Positions 1 through 12,476 are shown, counted from the stretch's first letter. The stretch is 64,000 bases of DNA from Diatrype stigma (GCA_022225965.2 JAKJXP020000004.1:744001-808000), one strand, 5' to 3'. Notes: a model not told the origin generated them from the letters alone. A program made the numbers and translations.

Positions 1-2409
1 GATTCATATAGATTCGAGGATTTCGAGGCTGGCGCCGCGTCAAGTAAAGCCGCAGCCACTCGCTAGCAGCCCGGTTGTTACACACAACATGAACCAGTAA
101 ATTGCATATTGACTAGCGGTCCCCCTCCTCCTCTATACCCCCCTTTCACGTATGTAGCGCTCTCCCCCCCCCCCTCTCCGTGCTCGAGCTGTCTTGCCGT
201 GGGCGGGACAAACCGAGCACCTGCGTCAGATACATTCGCCTTACCCTCCAGGGCCTTACGGGGCGATTCCCCGGGAGATTCTAGCCAGCCAGCCGTTAAG
301 CTTAAGCCCGGCCGTCCTGGCCGACTTGACATGCGATGCGTACCATACATGAAGTGCATAACACCCATTGCCTTATGTCCGGGGTGGTGTGAATCTTGTC
401 ATGCATTGCTATGCAGCCCGCGTAAGAGTCACTCACGGTCGGGCACCCAATCTCGCGAATCGAATCCCCGAGAGTCCGTATTACGAAGAAAGATTCTTCA
501 ACGACTGATTGATACAAACTTTGCTAGCGGTGGCTGTCGATTACGTAGATATGGATGACGACTGATGCTGATCCTGTGTAGCTACCTACATGACGCCATG
601 GACCTCGCTTCGAGGGATGGATGGATGGATGTGACGGAGTAGGTAGGTAGCGTGATGAGATGAAATCTCTCGTGTCCACCTGTCTGATCAGAGAGTAACA
701 TTAAAGGATGTGCGGAAGACTTGTATCTGTGTGCAGAAATGCAGCCCCTTGCTTTATGTGACATCACCGGGCCCTCCATTATCCATCAAGGCATCGAGAT
801 CGAGAACTTTGATTAATAGCTCACGTCGAAGTGCGGCCTCTTTCTCTGCAGATAAGGGCCCTGTTTCATGTTGAGAACACTCGAGGTCTGCTGGACTCCG
901 CGGTCTTCGAGCAATGATAAGTAGGTAATGAGATTACCTACACAACCTAGTGGATGCGGAAGGGGGGGTTTCCCCGTGGGGGATTCAGACTTCTTCCTCA
1001 TTTAACCTGTTGTTGTGCTACTCGGTCGTCCATACCTTGCCTACTCTTACAAATTATTCTCCGTCCCAGTGCCGTGAGGGCGGGACTTAGGAATATACTT
1101 AGAGCATGCTAGGGACGATGGCTAGGGACGATGGATAAGCCCAGGTTGGCCTTGCGGATTTCCTTGCTCTAGGGATCCATGGCAATGGGAAGTGACCCAG
1201 CGATGCACTCCATACGTGAGATAGCGTACCTCACGATAGGATGCACCTTGTAGTTATGATGGATCGTTGCGGGAGTTTGCGCACGTTAATGATCAAGAAG
1301 TCAAATAGGCTAGTATGCTGGGATTTTGTGAACTTGAGGGGATAAGGGTAAGGAGAAAAGGGGTCCCCTGATCCCCTGGTCCCGTATGTATAATCTCATG
1401 AGCCTCTTAATCACATCCGTATAGAAATATAAAAATAAAAATAAAAGATAAGACGTACGTGACATTGAAAGGGGCTGAGGGGGGAATGGACTAAGACAGA
1501 TGAGGATTAGTGAAGTCCAGAGCTCCTCAAGCTACAGCCTGGGCCCTGGGCTGCAGCATCTCAAGCCGTTGACGTTCAGCTGCCGTGTCTCATCAATCGA
1601 TGTCTCAAGTCTGGCGGCCTGAATCTCTCATCTCAATCTTGAGCTGGCACGTGGCCGAACTATCCAGCACTAACTGCCAGCCCGCCAGTAGCTATACATT
1701 TCTGTTAGGTCTCTGTTAGTGGGTGCATCTAGCTAACGTGTATGTACGATACTGTAAGTAATAAGTAATGTACCTACATCACACAGCCATCCACACGTTA
1801 CTACATACATGTATGTAAGTATACACATACATACTATGTATGTATGCTGGTATGTATGCTGGTATGTATGTACGTACTACCCCTGTGCGGATAGGTAGAC
1901 TACATGCCTACAGTGGCTGCTGTACCAGGCTCATGTACTTTTGTGTACAAAGCCAAGTGACGGTGGGACGATGACAACATCTTCCATCCAATTCGCAAGT
2001 TGGCCTCATGAAATAGTAAATTCCACGTTTACGTTCCCAACTCACGACCGACGACGCAACAACCAAAGCAACATCCAGCTTTCAGCATTCGGCATCCAGC
2101 ATCCAGCATCCAGCATTCGACGCCCGCCCCTGCGCCCGTTGAGTTGGATTGGATTGGATTGGAATTCCTCTTGTTAATCCACTTATTTTCAATCTCAAGC
2201 GATTTACATTCCGTCCTGCTGCTGCTGCTGCTGCTGATTCTGACTGTTTTTGTCACTGGTTGTTGGCTACTTTGTTGTTTCGAACCCGGCCGGTCATTCT
2301 CCTGCCGCTTTGATTCTTGCCAAGGGTCCGCACTCACTGACCTTTGCCTTCCGACATCGCAACTGCATTTCTTCAGTCACATGCATTCTTCATATTGCTG
2401 CTGCCGGTG
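1..2409. other. Intergenic, no supported gene
   Basis: No reading frame here has recognisable domains or fungal-like splicing into a longer product. The stretch holds short direct repeats (a tandem 'gctagggacgatg' unit near 1109-1136), A-rich 'aaaataaaaataaaa' near 1428-1445, and a run of 'catacatgtatgtaagtatac'-type tetranucleotide repeats at about 1800-1880. The last few hundred bases, with TTGGA and CAGCATC repeats (2080-2165), probably include the promoter and 5' UTR of the mannosidase gene that follows. Confidence 0.5.
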
Positions 2410-5400
2410 ATGCCCTTGCCAGGCATGGCCGGCCGGATGTGGGCCGTGCTGCTACAGTCCCCGAGGAGGAGTCGCGCATCCGCATCCGCATCCGCATCCG
2501 CGTCCGCACCCCGGGCTTCTGCCTCCTCTGACCCTAGTCTGTTCGTACTGTTACTCGCTGTGATCCTGTTGCCATGGCTGGGAGTAGGAGGTTCAGTAGA
2601 GGCGATGCGTCCAGGCCGCATTGCCGAGTTGAGACGCGACACGGTTGACATGTTCTACCATGGGTTTGATAATTACATGAGCATTGCTTTTCCCGAGGAC
2701 GAGGTATGACCAGACCAGTAATGTAATCTGTCGTGTTATAAGAATGTACATAAGCTCATGGTTCATTAGTTACGGCCTTTATCTTGTACACCCTTGACTC
2801 GAGACCCGTTGAACCCTAGAAATGTCGAGCTCAATGATGTCCTGGGAAATTACTCGTTGACACTTATCGATAGCCTGTCGACCTTGGCCATCCTTGCGTC
2901 CGCGCCCCCCGATAGTAGAGATACCGGCCCCAAAGCCTTGCGTGGCTTCCAGGACGGGGTCGCTGCGTTGGTGGCCCAGTACGGCGATGGCCGGCCCGGT
3001 CCGTCGGGACAGGGTGCTCGGGGACGTGGGTTCGACGTGGACAGCAAGGTACAGGTCTTCGAAACCGTTATACGCGGTGTTGGTGGTTTGCTAAGCGCCC
3101 ACCTGTTCGCTGTTGGCGAGCTGCCCATATCTGGTTATGACCCGCGGCGCACCAACACCGATTTCGAGGCCCATCCCATCAACTGGCCGAATGGGTTTAA
3201 ATACGATGGGCAGCTGTTGCGCCTCGCCCTCGACTTGGCCCAGCGCTTGCTGCCGGCTTTCTACACACAAACTGGGATGCCTTATCCCCGTGTCAACCTC
3301 CGCCACGGGATCCCCTTTTATGTGAACTCACCGCTCCACGAGCATATCGATATAGATTTGCAAACAGAAGGGTCTCCGGAAATTACGGAGACCTGCAGCG
3401 CTGGAGCTGGCAGTCTAGTCTTGGAGTTCACCGTCCTCAGCCGGCTGACCGGTGATCCCAGGTTTGAGCAGGCGGCTAAGCGAGCTTTCTGGGCTGTCTG
3501 GTCGAGGAGGAGCAACATTGGCCTCATCGGCGCGGGCGTTGACGCTGAGGGCGGACATTGGATAGGGGGGTTCTCAGGCATAGGCGCAGGTATCGACAGC
3601 TTTTTCGAGTATGCTCTCAAAACACACATCCTTTTATCAGGCCATGAACTGCCGAACCGGACCATGCCTAGGGATGACGAATACGGTAGCTGGCTCGACC
3701 CGAATCAGATATACACTCCGCTTTCGGATGAGGACAACTCTCCGGATTCGTTCCTCCAGGCGTGGCATCTCGCCCATGCCGCCATAAAACGCCACTTGTA
3801 TACTGGCGTGCATCACCCACACTATATCAACGCACACTTATCCACCGGGTCGCCGCAGGCGTACTGGATAGATAGCCTAGGTGCGTATTATTCTGGGCTT
3901 TTGGCTCTAGCTGGAGAATTAGACGAAGCAATTGAGACACACTTGCTCTACACCGCCCTGTGGACTCGCTATTCCGCTCTGCCTGAGCGTTGGTCTGTCC
4001 GCGATGGCAACGTCGAGGGCGGTCTCGGATGGTGGCCAGGCCGACCTGAGTTTATCGAGTCGACATACCACATATATAGGGCAACACGGGACCCGTGGTA
4101 TCTGTATGTCGGCGAGATGGTCCTGAGAGACATTACAAGGCGATGTCGGACTAAGTGTGGCTGGTCTGGATTGCAGGACGTACGCACCGGAGAGAAAAGC
4201 GATCGTATGGAAAGCTTCTTCCTTGGTGAGACGGCGAAGTATCTATACTTACTGTTCGACTCGGATCATCCTCTCAACAGACTTGATGCGGCCTATGTCT
4301 TTACTACAGAGGGTCATCCGCTCATCATTCCACGCAAGCTTGATAAGTCTCCAGCCAAGAAAAGAAAGCCACTCGGCTCCAGCCTCCAACCATACTACGA
4401 CCCTCATTTTACAAACTCGTGCCCTAGACCACCACTACTGCCCCCCCTTTCGGGCTCTGCCACGGCCGCCAGACCAGATCTGTTCAATGCGGCGACTTTG
4501 ATTCGTCTCAACCAGATACCCAACATTCATAGTGGCGTAGATCTGGTTCCGCAACTAGACTCTTCAGCTGGTCAGTCTAAGTCGGTCCCAAGGGCCAGGG
4601 CCAACCACACTATCTTCCCCTGGACACTACCTCCCTCAGTGCTGCCTGCCGATGGTGTTTGTGCTGTAACAAAACAGGCGGTAACTTCCGTAATCGAATT
4701 CCCCTCCAACACACAGCATTCAGTAGGCAGTGCCCTAAACCTGATGTTCGGGGGGCATAACATTGTTCGCGTAGGAAGTGAGGGCGTTGCTATCAACAGC
4801 CTTTCAAGCCTCAAGCTGGCGATGGTGATGGAGGAACCGCCAGAATTCTCCGAACATTCGTGGAGAATATCCAGCATCGGGAACCTACCGCTGGGCCGAG
4901 ACGAGAAAGTCTTCATCAGCCGCGATGTCCTGGCAGACATATCGGATCCGTTATTCCGCCGGGTACGCGATGCCGTCATCGTCGACATCGTCTTGCAGGT
5001 CGAAACGCCGAAACCCCCTGCAAGGGATAGCAATAACTTCACAGGCGCGAACCCGGCGCCGTCGTCCGGCTCCTTCCCGCCACCCCGCTCCGCCGATCTT
5101 CCAGGATCGCATCATGGCAGCGGCGCCACCAGCCTGCTCAACGCGCTCCTACAACAGATCACCTCGGTCCTGCGGGAGCCCGCGGCCACCACCTTTGGTC
5201 CCGACGACAACGCTGGCGGCGCCGCGTCGTCGGAGCCTCCCGAGTACCATTACTTCGAGCTGCCGGCCATTACGCCGGTGGGCCTCGGGGCCGCGCCGCT
5301 GTCTGACGTCCGCGAGGCCCCGAACCTGCGGCATGGGAACAGCGGCAGCGCTACCGCAATCACTGAGTCACTAGCCTGGCGCACGACGTACTTCGCCGGC

Positions 5401-5880
5401 CACGCCTGCGCCGGCAAGCTCCCCGACGCCGCACCCAAGGCCCACCACATCATCGTGATGCGGCGCGGCGGCTGCTCGTTCTCGCAGAAGCTCGCGAACA
5501 TCCCCTCGTTCGCGCCGAACCGGAACGCGCTGCAGCTCGTCATTATCGTCTCTGATGATGACGGTGACGATGTTGATGACGGCCATTCTGGTGATGGCGG
5601 CCATGATGGGCGACAGGAAGAAGAAGAAGAAGGGCGAGAGAGCCATGAAGACCCCGCGGAGGAGGGGGACAACCTGGGCTTCAACTTCATCCGACCCCTG
5701 CTCGAGGAGGCGCAGAGGACGCCGGCGGGTATCTACAGGCAGCACCCCATCGCCATGCTGATGGTCGGCGGCGGCGACCAGACCTACGAGCTGCTGCGGA
5801 CGGCCCGGAGCCTCGGTCTGAGGAGGAGGTACCATGTCGAGAGCCAGGGGCTGAAGATCAACAATTTGGTGGTGCTTTGA
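2410..5880 (+). CDS. MNL1: EDEM/Htm1-type ER alpha-1,2-mannosidase with PA domain (2 exons)
   Basis: Glycoside hydrolase family 47 protein of the EDEM (Htm1/Mnl1) branch, expected to trim mannose from misfolded glycoproteins in the ER lumen and mark them for degradation. Model: exons 2410-2703 and 2770-5880, 66-bp phase-0 intron, 1134 aa; splicing restores the family block FPEDE-LRPLSCTPLTRD. ATG 2410 is the first in-frame ATG; a hydrophobic stretch at about residues 42-62 acts as signal or anchor. Family motifs: VELNDVLGNYSLTLIDSLST, RPEFIEST (about 523), DRMESFFLGETAKYLYLLFD (about 576), FTTEGHPL (about 608). The C-terminus carries a protease-associated (PA) domain (about 920 onward) interrupted by an Asp/Glu-rich insert (about 1025-1068). 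The N-terminal SASASA run comes from a 'gcatcc' microsatellite. Longer than yeast Mnl1. Function is inferred from family; the family call is very secure. Confidence 0.93.
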
Positions 5881-6531
5881 TGCGATGGCATGCCAAATGC
5901 AATGTACGGGACGAGACGGTTAGCGAGTATTGTTACGAAAGAATAAGGGGGGGAGGAAAGGGGGACAATGGGCGGAAGGAGGGGGTGGGTGGGAAGGAAA
6001 GCATCATAGACCGGCGTACGGGACTGATAGAAGGCTGGCGGCGGCGGCGGCATGTTGTGTGTTTTCACGGAGGGGTTGCTTCTACCTACATCCTGCTTAC
6101 CACCTACAGAATACATTATTGCCATCAAGCTGTGTATATCCCTGACACACGTAGATAGAGTATATACATGTTACATACCTACCGCCTGAAGATCTCAACG
6201 GATATACCTCCCTGTTGGGGTCATCATCCATTGGCGCTCGTGCTAAGCTTCCACTAACGACGTGAATAAATGCTGATTCTAGATATGTCAAGCCAATTCA
6301 GCTGTCAATAGGTAGGTACCTATTTATGCATTTTGAAGTACCCAGCATTGCAGCGGTAATGAGAGTTGATTGGGGAAGCAAAGCAGTAAATAATACTGAG
6401 ATTCGGCCAGTGGAGAGCTTTGTTTCCTATTGGTTGTATTTTCCAATGCTACCATCACTCGCCGCCTCATGGGTTTCAAGTCCTCGCATAGCCTATGGCC
6501 TGGACTCATTGCACCCCCCAACAACAAAATC
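5881..6531. other. Intergenic between convergent mannosidase and cupin genes
   Basis: This is 3' flank of two convergent genes. It contains a GGGA-rich run (5946-6000), a CGG triplet run near 6040, and the palindromic 'taggtaggtacctat' at 6310-6325. No gene was seen. Confidence 0.5.
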
Positions 6532-6936
6532 TCACATCACCTCAGCCCTAACATCAACAGGCACCCTCGTCCTCCCCTCAGCCACCGCATCCCCCGTATT
6601 GACCGTGCCCGCCCGCTCCAGGAGCAGGATCTGGGCATCGCGAGCGACGGGCCGGTGGCGGACCCCGCGCGGCACCACGTAGACGTCGCCGGGCCGCATG
6701 CGCACCACCTCCACCTCCACCTCCACCTCCCCGCGTCCGAGCTCGAGCTCGAGATCGACCTCCCCGGCGAGCACGTAGAACAGCTCGTCCGAGTCGGCGT
6801 GCGCGTGCCACACGAAGGACCCGTCCACCCGCGCCACCTTGACGTGGGCGTCGTTGACGGCGGCGACGAGGCGCGGCGACCACGTCTCCGTGAAGGAGGC
6901 GAGGGTGGCGGGGATGGAGACCGGTTTGACGGCCAT
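6532..6936 (-). CDS. Small single-domain cupin protein
   Basis: A 134-residue, intronless protein made almost entirely of one conserved beta-barrel (Cupin_2 type). Cupin motif 1 is visible as WHAHADSDELFYVLAGEVDLEL (about 43-64; two His and a Glu as metal ligands), and motif 2 as the MRPGDVYVVPRGVRHRP block (about 81-97, with the metal-binding His in GVRHRP). Such proteins are commonly annotated as mannose-6-phosphate isomerase-like cupins, but the true reaction is unknown and I do not assign one. Between the motifs the alternating Val-Glu run EVEVEVEVV is encoded by a 'ccacct' microsatellite and lengthens a strand or loop. The ATG at 6936 gives the expected N-terminus without a signal peptide, so it is probably cytosolic. 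It is convergent with the mannosidase gene. Confidence 0.85.
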   Translation of the reverse strand: MAVKPVSIPATLASFTETWSPRLVAAVNDAHVKVARVDGSFVWHAHADSDELFYVLAGEVDLELELGRGEVEVEVEVVRMRPGDVYVVPRGVRHRPVARDAQILLLERAGTVNTGDAVAEGRTRVPVDVRAEVM

Positions 6937-8082
6937 TTTCTTTTTGTTGTTGTGGTTGTGGTTGTTCGCTCGTTCGTTAGTCTGGCTAGGCTGGTGAATG
7001 ATGTCCCCTTCTTGTGTCTTAGGTATGCGAGCTGAGGGATAAGTGGTGAAAGTCCACGCCAGCTTGTAGGATCATATATATAGTTAAGGAAGGGAGAAGC
7101 ATGGATACCCGAGAGTTGGGATTGGTATTTCATCTATTTATCTAGACTCGACGACATCTTTGTCAGCTTGCGGGCAATCAATCGTCCCTTGGCGATGAGT
7201 ACGAACGCCTTTGCATCCTGAAGACATCGCACCCGCATCGGCACCTTGGGAGAAGCTAGCCATGACAAGACACCTAAGCCTAAGTACGGGTGGGTGGTTT
7301 TCATGTTCTCTAGGTATACAAGACATACATACCCACTTGGAGGGCATCGTCATGTTGAAGGGCGTCTTTGACATCTTACACTACTTTCCCCCGCTTTCCG
7401 TTTCTCAAAACAAGCTTTGGAGTGGCGCCATCGAAGAGTCACGGTCTAAGATTGGTGAGAGTAATACTCACTGTAGCTGTAGGTACCTCATGTTCAAACA
7501 GCATCAAGGCTCTTTAGATTCGTCTTTCGAGCCCCTGAAAAGCGACCTCTACAATTGCATGACTACGACCCGGTAAATGCATATACCCGAAGTAGAGATC
7601 TAGGAATTCCGGGCACTCCTCGGATTCTGAGGGGGCCGGACAATGCCTATAGATAACTGTAATTCGAACGCACACCTGCAATCATTTCTAGATGATAACA
7701 ACAACGGAGTCCGGAATCTTCAATAATCCTACGTGAATTACGTATAGCAGTCATTCCTAGGGATTCGGAGAATCCGGGCCAAGAAGCACAGAAGTGCCTA
7801 CGCATCTGGGCGGCTACGAGCGAAGCGCCTTGGACCAATGGATGTACATGATCGATAAAGGTCCTAAACATTAGCTGCTCAAACCATTCCATAGATAATA
7901 AATAGCCCTGGACTCATGGTTGAGAAAGATGCACTTCATGTTTACTGCTACGTCTCCTATTCATTCATATTTACCTTGGAGATATCGCATCTCTTTCCCA
8001 TCTAGTTATTTGGTCGATTCGGATGAGTGAATGAGCCTCGCTCACCACGGTCAGCTTTCATTCTAGTACCTAGAGTTTAACG
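6937..8082. other. Intergenic, no supported gene
   Basis: This interval holds the divergent promoters of the cupin gene (-) and the CAP-protein gene (+). A TTGTTG/TTCGTTCG-rich leader lies just upstream of the cupin ATG (6940-6980) and a TATA-like 'atcatatatatag' is at 7070-7082. An open frame at 7211-7576 gives a 121-residue peptide without recognisable features and I do not call it. Confidence 0.45.
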
Positions 8083-8826
8083 ATGACGACTCACTTGCTC
8101 CCTGCCATTCTGTGCTTCCTCGCAGCAGCAACGCATCCCGTCTCGTCGCAGACCGTAACCATCACCGAAGGGCCGACGATACCCAGCCAGGCGCCCGAGT
8201 TCGTCGACGGAGACGCCTTCACGTCCGCGATCCTGAACAGCACCAACTTCTACCGGGGGGAGCACAGCGCCCCGGACGTCCGGTGGAACGAGACGCTGGA
8301 GGCGTTCGCCTCCGACTACGTGGGCTCGACCGCCGACTGCGAGTTCCGGCACTCGGGCGGTCCCTACGGCGAGAACCTGGCCATAGGCTGCTCGGACGCG
8401 ACCTCGTGCGTCGAGGCCTGGGGGAACGAGAGGGGGTCGTACGACTTCGGCTATCCGCAGTTCACCGAGGAAACGGGACATTTCACGCAGCTGGTGTGGA
8501 ACGATACGACGGACGTTGGGGTGAGTACCACCTAACTAACTAAGCCCTCCGACGTCATAACGCTATGTTTATTTCAAAGCCACCTGTCACAGCTTATATA
8601 GTGTAGTGAGACCTAGAGAACTGCGCTGACACCGTTTCTCTCTCAGTGTGGGAAGAGATTATGCGGAGATTCTGGTTGGTATCTAGCCTGTGAATATTGG
8701 CCCAGAGGGAACGTGGAGGGCGCATATGCTCAAGAGGTCGGGGAGCAAGCTGGTGGCAATGGGGACTACCAGCCAGAGTGGTCACTTCTGGCTGCCTTGT
8801 CGATTGTATGGTGGTTATACATATAA
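8083..8826 (+). CDS. Secreted CAP-superfamily (SCP/PR-1/Pry-like) protein (2 exons)
   Basis: Exons 8083-8520 and 8647-8826 (126-bp phase-0 intron, gtgagt..ctctcag) encode 205 residues. The N-terminus is a signal peptide (about 1-22, ending VSSQ). The CAP domain spans about 45-180: NFYRGEH, VRWNETLEAFASDYV, CEFRHSGGPYGENLA, a GHFTQLVW block carrying the CAP His and Gln, and, after splicing, the terminal CAP2 motif DVGCGKRLCGDSGWYLACEYWPRGNV. These supply the His/Glu cluster and disulfide cysteines of the fold. Fungal Pry proteins of this superfamily bind and export sterols and fatty acids; a similar role is possible but unproved here. The C-terminus is a short hydrophobic tail (WSLLAALSIVWWLYI), which could be a GPI-anchor signal. 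The unspliced frame stops just after the donor and would lose the second CAP motif. Confidence 0.9.
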
Positions 8827-9756
8827 TTACATTAATGTATCTCAAGTCTACAAGATAAGAAACCCGTGTCTTCTATATAAGTACAACTCTCATCGTGTTC
8901 CAGGTCACTGTTTAGCAAAACAATACTCTAGGATATACGTACAGCCTACCTAGTTATTGTAAGATAATAAGTACTTCGTAAGCCGTAATTAATGGCTACT
9001 TATTATTATTATATTATCAGCCCATGGTCATGTAAATTCAGTGCAAACGAAATCAGAGAAGCCGCGAGAACTGGTCGAGATTGCCCCTATTATGCTGAAC
9101 CTGGGGGTCGACGCAACTACTGCTATATTGTCACCCAAAACTGCCCGAAAACTATTTCATGGTTAAATTTGGCTGTTCGAGGCCCTGGAATAGGAGGATC
9201 TAAACTGCAACAGTCGAGTAATCATGATTATTTGAAGTAGTATACCTACCTAGGGATATATGAAGGCTATGTCAAATTCGTCCTTAATAGCATACCACAT
9301 CATCTTCGGACCTCTACATCTGAAATACTCTCAGATATATTGCACCAGGAAACCGAATGAACCAAGGTGTATAGGGACCTCAGTTAATGCTCGACAGCAT
9401 GATTCTCTCATTTGTGGATCGATGTATTTCGAATATCAACAAGATGATTGCAAAATTAGGTAGCTACACATATAGGTTATATGCTGAGTTCACGATACCA
9501 CAAGGCTCGCCTGCTCAAGGGCTAATAACTTAACACGAGATTGTACATTGCACGCCCGCATACCTAGACCTACTTCCTCACTAAAATAGAAGCACCATAC
9601 AGGCCCAGGCTTCCTGCCATACTATACTCGCTACGAATGCAAGCACCTTCCCCTGCCTTACCCTGCTTAGAAAAGGGGGGCGGGTATGCGACATCAACGC
9701 GCCTGCCCGCCATCCAATCTATCCACCCACCTCCAACGACATACCAGAGCCCCCTC
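8827..9756. other. Intergenic, AT-rich, no supported gene
   Basis: AT-rich 3' flanks of two convergent genes. Short frames at 8992-9240 (82 codons) and 9260-9463 (67 codons) begin with ATG but contain no recognisable domain, signal peptide or plausible splice extension, so they are not called. Confidence 0.45.
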
Positions 9757-11356
9757 TCACCGCGCGCCCAGAGTAGCCAAGGCACTCTGCAGTTCCCTGA
9801 CCGCCGTCTGGACGTCCTCGAAATTCAGGGCGGAGATAGCCCATTTGGCATGCTTCTGCGCCTGGGCAATGGCCATATCGTCCGCATTGTACCCCCCTGT
9901 CGGGACGTTCGCGTTGGAGGTGTGGTTGCTGTAGGCCGCCTGCGCAGGCTGCGTCGTGCGCGACGGGTGGGAATAAGGATGGCTGCTTGACGATGCGGGG
10001 GGAGGCGCTTGGGGAGGCGGGGCGTAGGGCTGCTGCGGTGGCGCGATCGGCGGTTGTGTCGGTGCGGAGGCGGAGGCGAGTGGTGGGGGCGCAGGACGGT
10101 AGAAATCTTGGGGCGTCGAGGCTGCGTCTGGTGGCGAGAACGGTGGCATTCCAGGTACGTGGGAACTGGGACTCGGGATATCTGGTGACGATATGCGCGG
10201 GTCGTGAGCGCCTGCGCTCGGTAGACCTCCGGCCGGCATGCCGGGTGCCGAGGGCAATGTAAATGGATCTTGATCGGTATGGGATTTGGCGCCGGTCGGG
10301 GCGTTAGGGAAGTAGCTGCCGGATTCCGCCCCAGATGGCGGTTCTGTCGGGGCTATTGGTGACACTTGTTCAGGAGCTGGAGCTGAAGCGGGCGGAGGAG
10401 AGGTAGGTGCGGATACGGGCGCGGGCGCGGGTGTGGGCGAATTACTCGAGTATCCCGCTGGTTGTTGTGTAGCATGTAGCTTGTCATCGCCGTCGTCGGG
10501 GGCATCTTCCACCGTCGCAGGCCTGGGCTGATCCGCCCCTACTATCATCTGTACCTCCGGATCGTTGGGGTCTAACCCGGCCACGCCCTCTTCGTGGTTC
10601 TCTTGGGGCTTGGGGTTCGACTCGTTGGGGTCCTTGCCCTCTTTGATAGCCTTCAATATCCTCGCGGCATTCCATTTCGCGAACTTGATCTTCTGCTGTG
10701 TCTCAGCGTCTGGTTGTCCCCATATATTGATCAGCTGGAGGAATGTCGATGCTGCTTCGAATGTGCTCGCTGTTTGCCTACATTTCCCCTCTAGTTAGCC
10801 CCATGTTCATCTGCGCCTGCGCTATGCCCGCAAGCTTCCATCTGAACCAACGGGGCTGTAGTTGGTGTAAGAAGCTCGTACTGGTTGACTTTATCTGCTT
10901 TTAAAGGCCTCATGGCGCGTTCAAACGTCTCCTGGGCGAATTGTTGAACATATTCCTGGCCGGCGGCATCATCTAACACGGCTTCGTTGCCAGCTTGTTC
11001 ATTTTTCGTCTGCATCGCCATGATGTGAGTAAGTTGTCCCATTGTGGTTGCTACCATTCCTTCATAAGGTCCAACAGATCCTGCATACCTGTTCTAACCT
11101 GTCCATCAAGGCAGTCGTGAACTCGAGACATTCTTGGTCGACGTTATGAAGTTGCTTGCTGAGGATCTGGTTGACTGCCCAGTATCGACCTACATGAAGA
11201 GAGTGACGACGTCAGATTACGTTCGTGCTTGGATGCTTGACCTCTATACGTACACCAGTAGGAAATGACCGGTCTCGCCGCATCGAGCTGTGAGGCGCGC
11301 AACACGAAGGGGGTGATGCCGGCCTGCCGTATCTTCGCAGGGATGCTGGCGGCCAT
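9757..11356 (-). CDS. VTA1: Vta1/LIP5-like ESCRT-associated protein (4 exons)
   Basis: Positive regulator of the Vps4 AAA-ATPase in multivesicular-body sorting. Exons, in transcript order, are 11356-11254, 11189-11089, 11009-10882 and 10777-9757 (introns 64, 79 and 104 bp), giving 450 aa. Splicing rebuilds the N-terminal Vta1 domain: SIPAKIRQAGITPFVLRASQ, then YWCRYWAVNQILSK, LMDRLEQ, VLDDAAGQEYVQQFAQETF and the block through IKFAKWNAARILKAIKEGKDPN (about residues 4-170). A long Pro/Ala/Ser/Gln-rich linker (about 185-400) follows, then the short C-terminal helical domain (IAQAQKHAKWAISALNFEDVQTAVRELQ) that binds Vps4. Cytosolic, acting on endosomes. It is divergent from the disulfide isomerase gene about 1.1 kb away. 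The identity is secure; the linker length is lineage-variable. Confidence 0.92.
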
Positions 11357-11827
11357 GGTGGTGACGATGAGCTGGGCTGCGGTTGCTGCTTAACTCAGAA
11401 ACGAGGGAATAGGTAAGAGACGTGTGTAGATTCTGTGTTGTTCACCACCGAAAGTGAGGTCGAAGGAGCGGAGGGAAAGGTGTTTTGCGTAGACACTGGA
11501 AGTATCCCGTCGTCTATGAGCATCCGCGATTTGATATATCTTGATAGGTACGGGTACGTACGTAATGCTATCGCAGGCACCTCTCTACCTCTTGGGATTG
11601 GGTATGCACCAGCCACGATCGATATCGATATCGCTATCGATATCAATAGTTCATTAAGCAACCAAAGTATTATTTCCCCGCTGACGTTGACAAGCATCAA
11701 GTGGCCCCGCGTCTGGTGAGATCGGCAGCAGTAAGTATTGGAGACCAAGTATTTCGTATTCGAGTACTATGTAAGCTCGTGCCACACCCTGAAAGCTGGG
11801 GAGGGGCAGAGGATAAATACAGTAGTA

Positions 11828-11845
11828 TACCTACCTAGGTAGGTA
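11828..11845. repeat. Perfect 18-bp palindrome tacctacctaggtaggta
   Basis: The sequence equals its own reverse complement and continues into further taggtatg/tatgtagg repeats up to about 11880. It belongs to a family of CCTA/TAGG clusters scattered through the intergenic DNA of this window. Confidence 0.8.
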
Positions 11846-12229
11846 GGTATGCTGTATGTAGGTATGTATGTACAGTAGGTAGAGAGACAGAAAGATCGAA
11901 TGTGGCTGAAAACCAGCGAGTTGAACCCCAGATTTTAGAGTTACAGGGATGTATCCGCCATGGTCCGGGCCATCTCATTGGTGAACTGCATGGAAAGATG
12001 ACGAACCTAATAATAGCGGTAGCTGCCCAGTACCTACTGAGCTACGCTAAAAGCCAAAAGCTCAAGCTGTGAAGTTATTTCCACCGTGGCCTTTTTTCCG
12101 AATCGAGGAACAAGACAGTTTTTCTTTCGTAACTCTCTCTCGTCTGCCCATCTGCTTTAGTTCGTGTAAGGGGTTTCAGCCGGTGATGCACATTGTCCCG
12201 TCACGTACAGACATGCCTATTTAACACAG

Positions 12230-12236
12230 TATAAAT
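12230..12236 (+). promoter_or_regulatory. TATA-like element upstream of the disulfide isomerase gene
   Basis: TATAAAT lies about 240 bp before the ATG, followed by a CT-rich stretch that is plausibly the transcribed leader. The position suits a fungal core promoter with a long 5' UTR. Motif-only evidence. Confidence 0.35.
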
Positions 12237-12476
12237 CTGGCCCACGTCTCCCCTGTTGTCTCTTCCGTCAGACTTCTTGCCAACTGACTGATTTTCAACT
12301 CCATCCCCATCCTGTTAACTCTCGGGATTCCTCACGCTCGGGTCTTCACCTTGCCAACTGTATCGACTACGTACCTTTTGCATCGCGTCGCATCGTAGTT
12401 TGGTCTCAATCAATCATTCAGTTCTTTCAATCGTCCCCGTCAGCTGATTACTTACATAAACACCCGTACGTGCACA

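Larger units (their letters stand above)
11357..12476. other. Divergent promoter region between VTA1 and the disulfide isomerase gene
   Basis: No gene was seen. Features include a self-complementary GATATC/ATCGAT run at 11616-11645, the palindromic tetranucleotide cluster listed separately at 11828-11845, and a pyrimidine-rich leader (12241-12450) typical of strongly expressed fungal genes. Degenerate tRNA-box-like sequences near 11925 and 12040 are discussed under rejected items. Confidence 0.45.

Noticed and set aside
109..558. 149-codon frame at the window start
   Set aside because: Pro/Ser/Arg-rich translation, no domain, no neighbouring exon of matching phase.
8992..9463. Two ATG-started frames of 82 and 67 codons in AT-rich DNA
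   Set aside because: No signal peptide, domain or splice extension; codon use unlike the neighbouring genes.
11920..12060. A-box-like TAGCTCAGTAGGTACTGGGC (near 12040, minus) and B-box-like GGGGTTCAACTC (near 11925, minus)
   Set aside because: The boxes are over 100 nt apart and neither the acceptor stem nor the T stem can be formed; at most a degraded tRNA.
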